Shown: positions 1 through 5,323 of the stretch, piece by piece | How the letters are laid out: every line of letters starts with the position of its first letter | How positions within the stretch are numbered: the first letter of the stretch is position 1 | Assembly: GCA_025464545.1 (NCBI GenBank) | Contig: JAODMA010000174.1 | Span: 1 to 6,767 of the forward strand | Reading direction: 5' to 3' | Origin: Arthrobacter sp. | Lineage (GTDB): Bacteria; Actinomycetota; Actinomycetes; Actinomycetales; Micrococcaceae | DNA: 6,767 nt | The notes under the pieces: generated by a model | The model's database searches: none | Seen by the model: the letters and a program-made list of their open reading frames with translations, nothing else | Told to the model about the DNA's origin: nothing | Translations under genes and position numbers: made by a program

Positions 1-128
1 CGGCGGTCACCATTGGTGGCCGACCGGCGTCGCCTCCGGGCGGCGCGACTGGGCGTCGCTGCTGGTGTCTTGTGGCGGCTTGCCAGGCGTTTGTGTCCCC
101 GGCCCGGGACTGTTCAGACGGGCGTCAG

Positions 129-134
129 TAAACT
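129..134 (+). promoter_or_regulatory. -10 hexamer for a leaderless thioesterase mRNA
   Basis: TAAACT fits the actinobacterial -10 pattern TANNNT and lies 6 nt before the ATG at 141, so transcription would begin at or next to the start codon. A partial -35 (GGGACT, 106-111, matching the GAC core of TTGACA) sits 17 nt upstream. There is no Shine-Dalgarno sequence before the ATG, and TAA at 129-131 is an in-frame stop, so translation cannot begin further upstream. Inference from sequence geometry only. Confidence 0.45.
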
Positions 135-140
135 TCCAGC

Positions 141-1154
141 ATGAGTGAGACTGCCGCCAGTTCCGTGACCCTTCGCTTCCTTGCAGCCCCCACCGACGTA
201 GGCCACAGCGGATCGGTCGACGCCGGCACGGTGCTGGAGTGGGTGGACAAGGCCGCCTACGCCGCCGCCGTGGGCTGGGCGAAGTCCTACTGCGTGACGG
301 CCTACGTGGGGAACATCCACTTCGCGGACCCGGTCAACAGCGGGGACATGGTGGAAGTCGAGGCCACGATCGTCTACACGGGACGTTCCTCGATGCACAT
401 CCGCACCGTCGTGTCGTCGGGCGACCCGAAAGGCGGCCGGGCCACGATGCGCAGCCAGTGCATGGTGATCTTCGTCGCCGTGGGCGAAGACGGCAAGCCG
501 GTTCCCGTGCCGCAGTTTGAGCCGGGAACGCCGGAGGAGATCGAACAGCGCGACCACGCCGTAGCCAGGATCAAAGTCCGCGAAGACATCGTCCAGGCCA
601 TGAACGCCCAGGTATATACCGACGCAGGTACGGCCGAACGTGTGGTCCTGCGGTTCATGGCGGCCCCCACGGACGTGAACTGGGGAGGCAAAGTGCACGG
701 CGGAATCGTGATGAAGTGGATCGATGAGGCTGCCTATGTTTGCGCCTCCCGCTACTGCGGACAGGACACGGTGGCCGTGTTTTCCGGCGGCGTGCGCTTC
801 TACCGGCCGCTGCTGATTGGCCACGTGGTGGAAGTCGAGGCCCGGCTGGTCTACACGGGGACCAAAGGCATGCATATCGCCGTCCATGTCCGCTCGGGCG
901 ACCCCAAGGGACGCGAGCTGAACCTCACCACCTATTGCCTGACGGTGATGGTTGCCCGCGACCAGACCGGTACGTCGGTTCCCATCCCGCAATGGATTCC
1001 GGTGTCCGAGGAGGACAAGCGGCTGCACGCCCACGCCCGCGAGCTGCTGGAAATCCGTGGACGCGCCCCCGGGAACCGGCTGCCCAACCACCTACTCCCG
1101 GCAGGCGGCACGCAGCAATTACCCGGGGCCGGGCCAGCCGGAGCGGAAGCCTAG
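141..1154 (+). CDS. double-hotdog acyl-CoA thioesterase
   Basis: Predicted cytosolic acyl-CoA hydrolase that cleaves fatty acyl-CoA to free acid and CoA. The 337-residue protein contains two tandem hotdog domains, about residues 8-150 and 166-305, which align almost without gaps: both carry RF(L/M)AAPTDV, then W(V/I)D(K/E)AAY, then VEVEA..VYTG, then SGDPKG. The second copy has the canonical HGG (186-188) and WIDEAA with D195, the acidic residue expected at the active site of YciA/BACH-type enzymes. In the first copy HGG is replaced by DAG (27-29), with D36 in the WVDKAA motif, so the two half-sites are probably not equivalent. This tandem form is known from eukaryotic ACOT7-like and bacterial two-domain thioesterases. 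The ATG at 141 follows an in-frame stop at 129-131 and lacks a Shine-Dalgarno sequence, consistent with leaderless translation. The C-terminal 30 residues are Gly/Pro/Ala-rich and look disordered. The exact substrate chain length cannot be told. The 3' end overlaps dnaB tail to tail by 4 bp. Confidence 0.9.
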   Translation: MSETAASSVTLRFLAAPTDVGHSGSVDAGTVLEWVDKAAYAAAVGWAKSYCVTAYVGNIHFADPVNSGDMVEVEATIVYTGRSSMHIRTVVSSGDPKGGRATMRSQCMVIFVAVGEDGKPVPVPQFEPGTPEEIEQRDHAVARIKVREDIVQAMNAQVYTDAGTAERVVLRFMAAPTDVNWGGKVHGGIVMKWIDEAAYVCASRYCGQDTVAVFSGGVRFYRPLLIGHVVEVEARLVYTGTKGMHIAVHVRSGDPKGRELNLTTYCLTVMVARDQTGTSVPIPQWIPVSEEDKRLHAHARELLEIRGRAPGNRLPNHLLPAGGTQQLPGAGPAGAEA

Positions 1155-2536
1155 AAGCCGCCTCCGCCGCCCGCGTCCGCCGCCATATTGGCGAAGCGCG
1201 AGTAGTGCCCTTGAAAGGCCACCACAATGTCCTTGGTAGGGCCGTTACGGTGCTTGGCGATGAGGATATCGGCCTCGCCGGCGCGCGGGGATTCCTTGTC
1301 GTAGACGTCCTCGCGGTGCAGCAGAATGACCATGTCGGCGTCCTGCTCGATGGAGCCGGACTCACGCAGGTCAGAGACCATGGGCCGCTTGTCCTGGCGC
1401 TGCTCGGACCCACGGTTCAGCTGCGAGAGGGCGATCACGGGGACCTGCAGCTCCTTGGCGAGCAGTTTCAGCGCACGCGAAAACTCGGAAACTTCCTGCT
1501 GGCGCGATTCGACTTTCTTCCCCGAGCTCATGAGCTGCAGGTAGTCCAGGATCACGAGTTTCAAGTCGTGCTGCTGCTTGAGGCGGCGGCACTTTGCACG
1601 GATTTCCATCAGCGACATGTTGGGGCTGTCGTCAATGAACAGCGGAGCATCATTCATCCGGCCCATCGTGGTCGCGATCTTGGACCACTGCTCATCCTTG
1701 ATCGTGCCCTTGCGGAGATCCTGGAGGCCGATAGTCGCCTCGGCGGACAGCAGGCGCATGGCAATCTCGTTCCGGCCCATTTCCAGCGAGAACATGACAG
1801 TGGCGAGGTTGTTCTTGATCGCGGCCGAACGCGCGAAGTCCAAGGCGAAGGTGGACTTACCGACGGCCGGACGGGCGGCGATGACAATCATCTGGCCCGG
1901 GTGCAGGCCGTGGGTCAATTCGTCCAGTTCGTAGAAACCGGTGGGGACACCCGTCATTCCCTCCCCGCGATGGCCTGAGGCCTCGATCTCGTCGACGGTG
2001 GATTCCATGACGTCCTTGAGGACCACATAGTCTTCGGCCGTGCGGCGCTCGGCCACGGCGTACACCTCGGCCTGGGCCTGGTTGACCAGGTCCTCGACCT
2101 CACCGTCCTGGCCATAACCCAACTGGACGATCTTTGTCCCGGCGTTCACCAGCCGACGCAGCACTGCACGCTCGGCGACGATCTCGGCGTAGTAACCTGC
2201 GTTGGCGGCGGTCGGGACCGTCTGGATCAGCTCGTGCAGGTACGCGGGGCCGCCGATCCGGTTGATTTCGCCGCGTTTGGTCAGTTCATCCGAGACGGTA
2301 ACGGCGTCAGCAGGCTCACCCCGGCCGTAAAGATCGATGATGGCTTCATAGACCGTCTCATGCGCCGGCCGGTAGAAGTCCTGGCCACGCAGGATTTCGA
2401 CAACGTCGGCAATGGCGTCCTTGGACAGCATCATGCCGCCCAGCACCGACTGCTCCGCGGGGATGTCCTGCGGCGGCTTGCGGCTGCCTTCGGATCCGCG
2501 GGTGCCCTCGACTGTGTCCAGATGCGTAACTGACAA
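1151..2536 (-). CDS. dnaB: replicative DNA helicase DnaB
   Basis: Hexameric ATP-dependent 5'-3' helicase that unwinds the chromosome at the replication fork. At 461 residues it is close to the E. coli protein (471) and has no intein. The N-terminal DnaB domain covers about 25-125, with the family's IPAEQSVLGGMM start; the RecA-like domain covers about 195-450. Visible motifs are Walker A (ARPAVGKST, 221-229), the FSLEM motif with E252, Walker B (VILDYLQL, 328-335, D331), SQLNR (371-375), and the KHRNGPT arginine-finger region with R430. The tail ends in a glycine run. The start is a TTG at 2534-2536: it has a strong Shine-Dalgarno GGAGG (2546-2550 on the complement, 9 nt away), and a nearby ATG at 2550-2552 is out of frame. 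It is transcribed away from a region rich in DnaA boxes. Its stop codon is shared in a CTAG palindrome with the convergent thioesterase gene. Codon use is typical of the window, with no sign of transfer. Confidence 0.98.
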   Translation of the reverse strand: MSVTHLDTVEGTRGSEGSRKPPQDIPAEQSVLGGMMLSKDAIADVVEILRGQDFYRPAHETVYEAIIDLYGRGEPADAVTVSDELTKRGEINRIGGPAYLHELIQTVPTAANAGYYAEIVAERAVLRRLVNAGTKIVQLGYGQDGEVEDLVNQAQAEVYAVAERRTAEDYVVLKDVMESTVDEIEASGHRGEGMTGVPTGFYELDELTHGLHPGQMIVIAARPAVGKSTFALDFARSAAIKNNLATVMFSLEMGRNEIAMRLLSAEATIGLQDLRKGTIKDEQWSKIATTMGRMNDAPLFIDDSPNMSLMEIRAKCRRLKQQHDLKLVILDYLQLMSSGKKVESRQQEVSEFSRALKLLAKELQVPVIALSQLNRGSEQRQDKRPMVSDLRESGSIEQDADMVILLHREDVYDKESPRAGEADILIAKHRNGPTKDIVVAFQGHYSRFANMAADAGGGGGF

Positions 2537-2545
2537 AACTGCCGT

Positions 2546-2550
2546 CCTCC
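2546..2550 (-). promoter_or_regulatory. Shine-Dalgarno site that fixes the dnaB TTG start
   Basis: GGAGG on the minus strand, 9 nt before the TTG start codon. It selects the TTG over the out-of-frame ATG that overlaps this site. Confidence 0.8.
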
Positions 2551-2625
2551 ATTGTGTGCCGCGGCGGATATTCTTCGCCGGCGGCGCTTAAGCCATTTGC
2601 CTTGATGCCACCGACATCCGGCCGG

Positions 2626-2656
2626 CGTATACCGACGGGTCAGTCTTAGCAGTCAG
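2626..2656 (-). promoter_or_regulatory. candidate dnaB promoter
   Basis: On the minus strand CTGACT (complement of 2651-2656) and TATACG (complement of 2626-2631) are separated by 19 bp, slightly long for a housekeeping sigma promoter. It would give a leader of about 80 nt before the dnaB TTG start. No better -35/-10 pair is obvious closer to the gene, but the match is modest. Confidence 0.3.
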
Positions 2657-2717
2657 CACCGACAGTTCGCCGCCCGACGCCGGGTTCATGGCGCGGATCC
2701 GACTTGTGGCCCCGGAG

Positions 2718-2751
2718 ATCCCGGGGGCTGGCTCCAAGCACCCCGGATTTT
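2718..2751 (+). terminator. hairpin with a short T tract, orphan on the + strand
   Basis: ATCCCGGGG (2718-2726) can pair with CCCCGGAT (2741-2748), with one bulged C and a 14-nt loop, followed by TTTT at 2748-2751. This looks like an intrinsic terminator read on the + strand, yet no + strand gene lies upstream. It could end a small RNA, block antisense transcription into the DnaA-box region, or be chance in GC-rich DNA. Confidence 0.3.
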
Positions 2752-2824
2752 CGCATCCGACGTCCGATCCCCAGCAACGGTAGCCCCCTGCCGGGCAGGC
2801 ACCAACCCGGACGCGCAGCGGCCC

Positions 2825-2833
2825 TGTGGATAA
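2825..2833 (-). promoter_or_regulatory. perfect DnaA box (TTATCCACA)
   Basis: The + strand reads TGTGGATAA, the exact complement of the classical high-affinity R-type box. It marks the left end of the cluster, 289 bp upstream of the dnaB start codon. Confidence 0.75.
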
Positions 2834-3049
2834 CCTGTGCACTACCACCCCATGCTTGTGCACAGCCTGTGGGAACAGCTGTGGAAAGAAAATTTGTTCA
2901 GCCCGGAATATGCCCCTGACCTGCGGAAACACTATCTTCACCTTGTGGACACAAAACTTTTTTCGGAAAAATTCATCCACAGCCTGCGCCGGAAGCTGGG
3001 GATACGCGCCCCGCCGGAAAGGCACATCGGGGCGCGGATATTCACATTT

Positions 3050-3065
3050 CGTGAGGTGCCTCACG
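3050..3065. repeat. inverted repeat CGTGAGG-TG-CCTCACG
   Basis: Two perfect 7-bp arms are separated by 2 bp, 92 bp before the start of the gene at 3157. The short spacer suits a dimeric regulator binding as duplex DNA better than an RNA hairpin. No cognate regulator is in the window. A TTGACG -35-like sequence lies just downstream at 3079-3084 but lacks a good -10 partner (TAGGCG, 17 bp away). Confidence 0.5.
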
Positions 3066-3122
3066 CGTTTGCCGCGAATTGACGCCTGCCGCGACGCCCT
3101 GTAGGCGGAAGTCAGAACGTGC

Positions 3123-3131
3123 TGTGGACAA
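3123..3131 (-). promoter_or_regulatory. perfect actinobacterial DnaA box (TTGTCCACA)
   Basis: The + strand reads TGTGGACAA, the complement of the box form preferred in Streptomyces and mycobacteria. It ends 13 bp before the -10 hexamer of the gene at 3157, so bound DnaA would cover the -35 region of that promoter. Confidence 0.75.
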
Positions 3132-3144
3132 TTGCAATCTGGCA

Positions 3145-3150
3145 TAAGCT
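3145..3150 (+). promoter_or_regulatory. -10 hexamer for a leaderless mRNA of the L7/L12-like pair
   Basis: TAAGCT fits TANNNT and lies 6 nt before the ATG at 3157, the same geometry as at 129-134. No Shine-Dalgarno sequence precedes the ATG. The -35 region is poor at the usual 17-18 bp spacing and overlaps the DnaA box at 3123-3131, which suggests that DnaA or another factor affects this promoter. Confidence 0.45.
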
Positions 3151-3156
3151 CTAAGC

Positions 3157-3624
3157 ATGGGCGAAGTATTGCTGGTCATCCTCCCCGCCCTCATTCTGGC
3201 GGCAGTTCTCTGGGCGTTCGCTACGGCCCTCAAACCCCGCGATTTCGGCATGTCGGACGCGGAGCGCTATCAGCTCGAGTTGGCCGCCCGCTCGCAGGCG
3301 CACTACGCGGCACAGGTCCAAGCCGCCACGGCGGCGCGGGCCCGGGTGGACGCCGTCACCCGCCCCAGCCAGAACGAACAACAGCAGTCCCAGCAGGCCG
3401 ATCACGCCCGCGCAGCCCTGCGCGCCCAGACCGGCGCCGCCCCGGCTGTGGGAGAACATGGCTACCAGGGTCCGGTTTTGCCGGGCGGACAACTGAACCC
3501 GCAGTTCGCCCTCCAGCTGCAGTCGCTGGCCCGGAACGGCAAGAAGATCCAAGCCATCAGGCTGCTGCGGCAGGCGACCCGTTCAGATCTTTTGACCGCC
3601 AAGAATTACGTAGATCGGCTGTAG
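3157..3624 (+). CDS. membrane-anchored protein with an L7/L12 C-terminal-like motif
   Basis: I do not recognise a named gene. The 155-residue product has a hydrophobic segment at about 4-24 (probably one transmembrane helix or uncleaved signal anchor), an Ala/Gln/Arg-rich probably helical linker (35-95), and a C-terminal module (121-155). That module reads KIQAIRLLRQAT...L..AK..V and aligns with the helix-turn-helix part of the ribosomal protein bL12 C-terminal domain ([20 protein letters not shown] in E. coli). The Gly-Leu-Gly loop that helps bind translation factors is replaced by RSD, so ordinary ribosome-stalk work is unlikely. The start is the first ATG after a TANNNT hexamer, probably leaderless. 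The gene ends 3 bp before the next, which carries two copies of the same module, so the two are probably co-transcribed and may act together at the membrane. Function is unknown; protein-protein contact through the module is an inference. Confidence 0.85.
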   Translation: MGEVLLVILPALILAAVLWAFATALKPRDFGMSDAERYQLELAARSQAHYAAQVQAATAARARVDAVTRPSQNEQQQSQQADHARAALRAQTGAAPAVGEHGYQGPVLPGGQLNPQFALQLQSLARNGKKIQAIRLLRQATRSDLLTAKNYVDRL

Positions 3625-3627
3625 TCC

Positions 3628-4200
3628 ATGGAATCCCTGATCATCCCCGTCCTGATCCTGGCACTCGTCGGAGCCGGTGTACTGCTGGCAGCCAAGGCAA
3701 TCGGCCGACGAAGGGACAAAGCCCTGCCCGGTTCTACCCCCCAGCCCGGCCGGGATCCGGTCGAGCTGGCGCGCGCCGCAGCGGGCAAGCTGGACCAGGA
3801 ACAGCACCGGCGCCTCTACGCCCTGATCGCGCAAGGCCAGGCGATGGCTGCCATCAAGCTCTACTTCGAGAGCACGGGAGAGGGCCTGCGGGCCTCCCGC
3901 GACGCCGTCGGAGCCCTGGCCGCCCATCCCCAGCCGTTCCGGCCCGCCGCCTCCGAGCCGGCCCCCAGCGAGGACGATGACGACACTCCGCAGCGCTTCC
4001 CCTACCGCTACCGCGCGATCGCCAGCAAGGGCGACGTAACCCGCGAGGTCAGCAGCAACATGCTCAACGATGAGATCTATGGCAGGATCCGAACCCTCGC
4101 CAAAAGCGGGGACACGGAGGCGGCGGCGAGTGCGCTGACCCGCCACTCTGACATCTCCATGAAGCAGGCCCTCGAGTTCATCGCCCTGTTGGACGACTGA
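3628..4200 (+). CDS. membrane-anchored protein with two L7/L12-like modules
   Basis: Unrecognised gene encoding 190 residues. A hydrophobic N-terminus (about 4-25) followed by KAIGRRRDK suggests a single transmembrane helix with a cytoplasmic C-terminal part by the positive-inside rule. Two modules follow: residues 63-97 (LYALIAQGQAMAAIKLYF...) and 154-188 (IRTLAKSGDTEAAASALT...). Placed on their Gly (G70 and G161) with G128 of the upstream protein, all three share Leu at -4, Ala at +5, Ala or Ser at +20, Val or Ile at +24 and Leu at +27 with no gaps. An acidic Pro/Ala-rich linker (105-125, including DDDD) separates the modules. The ATG sits 3 bp after the stop of the preceding gene with no Shine-Dalgarno site, so translation is probably coupled. 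It ends 37 bp before the convergent zinc-ribbon gene. The likely role is a membrane-tethered interaction partner, but that is a guess. Confidence 0.87.
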   Translation: MESLIIPVLILALVGAGVLLAAKAIGRRRDKALPGSTPQPGRDPVELARAAAGKLDQEQHRRLYALIAQGQAMAAIKLYFESTGEGLRASRDAVGALAAHPQPFRPAASEPAPSEDDDDTPQRFPYRYRAIASKGDVTREVSSNMLNDEIYGRIRTLAKSGDTEAAASALTRHSDISMKQALEFIALLDD

Positions 4201-4210
4201 GCACTCGACC

Positions 4211-4237
4211 CCGGACGTCGCCCGCGGAGGACGTCGG
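4211..4237. terminator. weak hairpin between convergent genes
   Basis: CCGGACGTC (4211-4219) pairs with GACGTCGG (4230-4237), giving 8 bp with one bulged G and a 10-nt loop. It fills the 37-bp gap between two convergent genes and could serve both, but there is no T tract on either side. Confidence 0.35.
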
Positions 4238-4600
4238 CTAGAAGTCGAACATCTCGCCGAGCCAGCCTTCCTTCTTCTTGGGCCGGCGGCGGTCGTCGTA
4301 GCGCGACTGGTCGTAGCGCTGCCGGTCCCGGCGATCGTCATAGCGGCGGTCATCGTGGCGCGGATCGACGTTGTAGAGCGGGGGCGGAAAATGCGCGAGT
4401 GGCGGCGACGGTTGCGGCGGGGCCGCCGGGGCCGCAGGGGCCGCCGGGGCCGAAGCGCCCATCAGGTCCGCCGCACGGTCGATAATCTTATCGAGCTCGC
4501 CGCGGTCCAGCCACACTCCCCGGCATTGCGGGCAGTAGTCGATTTCCACGCCGCTTCGTTCGCTCATGATCAGCTCTATTGAATCCACAGGACACTTCAT
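4238..4600 (-). CDS. zf-TFIIB-type zinc-ribbon protein
   Basis: A 120-residue protein that opens with the zinc-ribbon domain known as zf-TFIIB: MKCPVD, then EIDYCPQCRGVWLDRGEL (residues 19-36). Cys residues at 3, 23 and 26 are visible; the residue expected as a fourth Cys ligand near the N-terminus is Asp (D6), a form common in this family. A low-complexity Ala/Pro stretch (51-75) follows, then a charged tail with several DDRR-like repeats (83-105), and an ending KKKEGWLGEMFDF that resembles the conserved C-terminus of related proteins. Molecular function is not known for this family. The ATG at 4598-4600 is the only sensible start because the domain begins there; no good Shine-Dalgarno site precedes it. 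The FMN reductase gene ends 61 bp upstream on the same strand, so co-transcription is likely. A GC-rich 7-bp hairpin (4620-4649, CGGCCGG/CCGGCCG) lies in that gap and could reduce read-through. Confidence 0.88.
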   Translation of the reverse strand: MKCPVDSIELIMSERSGVEIDYCPQCRGVWLDRGELDKIIDRAADLMGASAPAAPAAPAAPPQPSPPLAHFPPPLYNVDPRHDDRRYDDRRDRQRYDQSRYDDRRRPKKKEGWLGEMFDF

Positions 4601-4661
4601 GTCCCGGACAACGAGCGGGCGGCCGGAATCGTTCGGAGGCTCCCGGCCGGGACGGCTGGCG

Positions 4662-5288
4662 CTACCGGCCGCCGGAAATCCCGGCGAGCAGCTGCTCGAA
4701 GGGCATTGAGTCCATCGGAGCCGGCTGCGGCTGCGGCTGCGCGCCCTGGAGCAGGGCCGCAAACTCGCCCGCCGCACGGTCAATCCGCGCCGAGAGCGGC
4801 GATCCGCCGTCGTTGGTGTTTCCCCAGTCCTGCGGGCCCGCGAAGACCGCGGTGGCGGCCACCCGGGTGCGCAGGTAGGTGAACAGCGGCCGCATGGCGA
4901 AGTCCAGAACCATTTGGTGCCGGTCCGTGCCGGCGGTGGCTCCCAGCAGGACGGCCTTGCCCTCCAGCGTCTTGGGATCCAGGACGTCGATGAAAGACTT
5001 GAACAGGCCGCTGTAGGCGGCACTGAAGACCGGGCTGACGGCGATGAGGCCATCGGAGGCAACGACTCCGGCGATCACTTCGGCCAGCCGGGGCGCCGCG
5101 TAGCCGGTGACGAAATTGTTGGCGATGTCCACGGCGAGGTCCCGGAGTTCGACGACGTCAACAGTGGCGGCATAGCCGGAGGCCGCAAGCTGCCGTTCTG
5201 CCGAGGCAGCCAGCTGGTCCGCAAGAAGGCGGCTCGACGACGGGACGCCGAGTCCGGCGGAGAGAACGGTGATGCGGCGGGTTTCCAC
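4662..5288 (-). CDS. NAD(P)H-dependent FMN reductase, CE1759 type
   Basis: Flavodoxin-fold reductase of 208 residues that would pass electrons from NAD(P)H to FMN in the cytosol. Visible features are the N-terminal strand and phosphate-binding loop (ITVLSAGLGVPSSSRLLAD, 6-24), the SPVFSAAYSGLFKSFID segment (85-101), and GATAGTDRH (116-124) followed by VLDFAMRPLFTYLR. The last block is typical of FMN reductases that work with a luciferase-like (LLM) monooxygenase, the CE1758/CE1759 pair of corynebacteria and relatives. That partner is usually the adjacent gene; it is absent here. A QPQPQPAP stretch (184-191) precedes the short C-terminal end. The GTG at 5286-5288 is preferred: AAGGAG lies 5 nt upstream (complement of 5294-5299) and the conserved strand begins 5 residues in. 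A more distant ATG would overlap the operator at 5328-5345. The promoter at 5324-5353 appears to be under palindrome-binding control. Confidence 0.9.
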   Translation of the reverse strand: METRRITVLSAGLGVPSSSRLLADQLAASAERQLAASGYAATVDVVELRDLAVDIANNFVTGYAAPRLAEVIAGVVASDGLIAVSPVFSAAYSGLFKSFIDVLDPKTLEGKAVLLGATAGTDRHQMVLDFAMRPLFTYLRTRVAATAVFAGPQDWGNTNDGGSPLSARIDRAAGEFAALLQGAQPQPQPAPMDSMPFEQLLAGISGGR

Positions 5289-5293
5289 GGGTG

Positions 5294-5299
5294 CTCCTT
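5294..5299 (-). promoter_or_regulatory. Shine-Dalgarno site that fixes the reductase GTG start
   Basis: AAGGAG on the minus strand, 5 nt before the GTG at 5286-5288. It decides against the upstream ATG at 5340-5342, which would lie inside the promoter. Confidence 0.75.
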
Positions 5300-5323
5300 G
5301 GGTGGGATGTGGCCGGTCTGGCC

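Larger units (their letters stand above)
2825..3131. promoter_or_regulatory. cluster of DnaA boxes
   Basis: DnaA binds 9-mers close to TTATCCACA, or TTGTCCACA in actinobacteria. Within 307 bp I see a perfect TTATCCACA on the minus strand at 2825-2833; TTGTGCACA at 2856-2864 (+, one mismatch); TGTGGACAC at 2944-2952 (minus-strand box, one mismatch); TCATCCACA at 2973-2981 (+, one mismatch); and a perfect TTGTCCACA on the minus strand at 3123-3131. Weaker copies are TGTGGGAAC (2868-2876) and TGTGGAAAG (2880-2888). AT-rich runs lie between boxes at 2886-2896 and 2953-2973, unusual in this GC-rich window. The arrangement resembles an origin or a DnaA-titration locus, but dnaA and dnaN are not in the window. 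Control of dnaB, of the gene at 3157, or of both is also possible. Confidence 0.75.
2537..3156. other. 620-bp gene-free region between dnaB and the L7/L12-like pair
   Basis: No convincing gene is present. The left half (2537-2820) is GC-rich and holds the dnaB Shine-Dalgarno site, a weak candidate promoter and a hairpin at 2718-2751. The right half (2821-3156) holds AT-rich patches (2886-2896 and 2953-2973), a cluster of DnaA boxes, an inverted repeat at 3050-3065, and the promoter of the gene at 3157. Reading frames across it on both strands have Cys-, Arg- and Pro-rich products of no recognisable family and do not show the third-position GC bias of the real genes. The 10-mer GCGGATATTC occurs at both 2564-2573 and 3034-3043. 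Confidence 0.75.

Noticed and set aside
1..113. Possible start of a divergent gene at the left edge (ATG GTG ACC GCC on the minus strand)
   Set aside because: Only four codons would lie inside the window, the GGAGG upstream is 19 nt away, and no frame shows a recognisable protein.
114..1091. 325-residue open frame on the minus strand
   Set aside because: It is antisense to the thioesterase over its whole length, is rich in His, Arg and Gly, has no recognisable domain, and is explained by GC-rich codon structure on the opposite strand.
740..1978. 412-residue open frame on the + strand
   Set aside because: It runs out of frame through the thioesterase and then antisense to dnaB; both underlying genes are unambiguous.
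2825..3131. Chromosomal oriC
   Set aside because: The DnaA boxes and AT-rich patches fit, but dnaA, dnaN and rpmH are absent and dnaB is not the usual oriC neighbour in actinobacteria, so I report a DnaA-box cluster rather than an origin.
2588..3145. 185-residue open frame on the minus strand across the dnaB upstream region
   Set aside because: It reads through all the DnaA boxes, gives a Cys/Arg-rich product with no family features, and lacks third-position GC bias.
3583..4353. 256-residue minus-strand frame opposite the second L7/L12-like gene
   Set aside because: It is an antisense shadow; the + strand gene has a transmembrane segment, repeats and coding-like codon use.
4601..5062. N-terminal extension that would lengthen the zinc-ribbon protein to 274 residues
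   Set aside because: The extension overlaps the reductase gene out of frame and is Arg/Ser/Pro-rich; the conserved zinc-ribbon domain begins at the ATG at 4598-4600.
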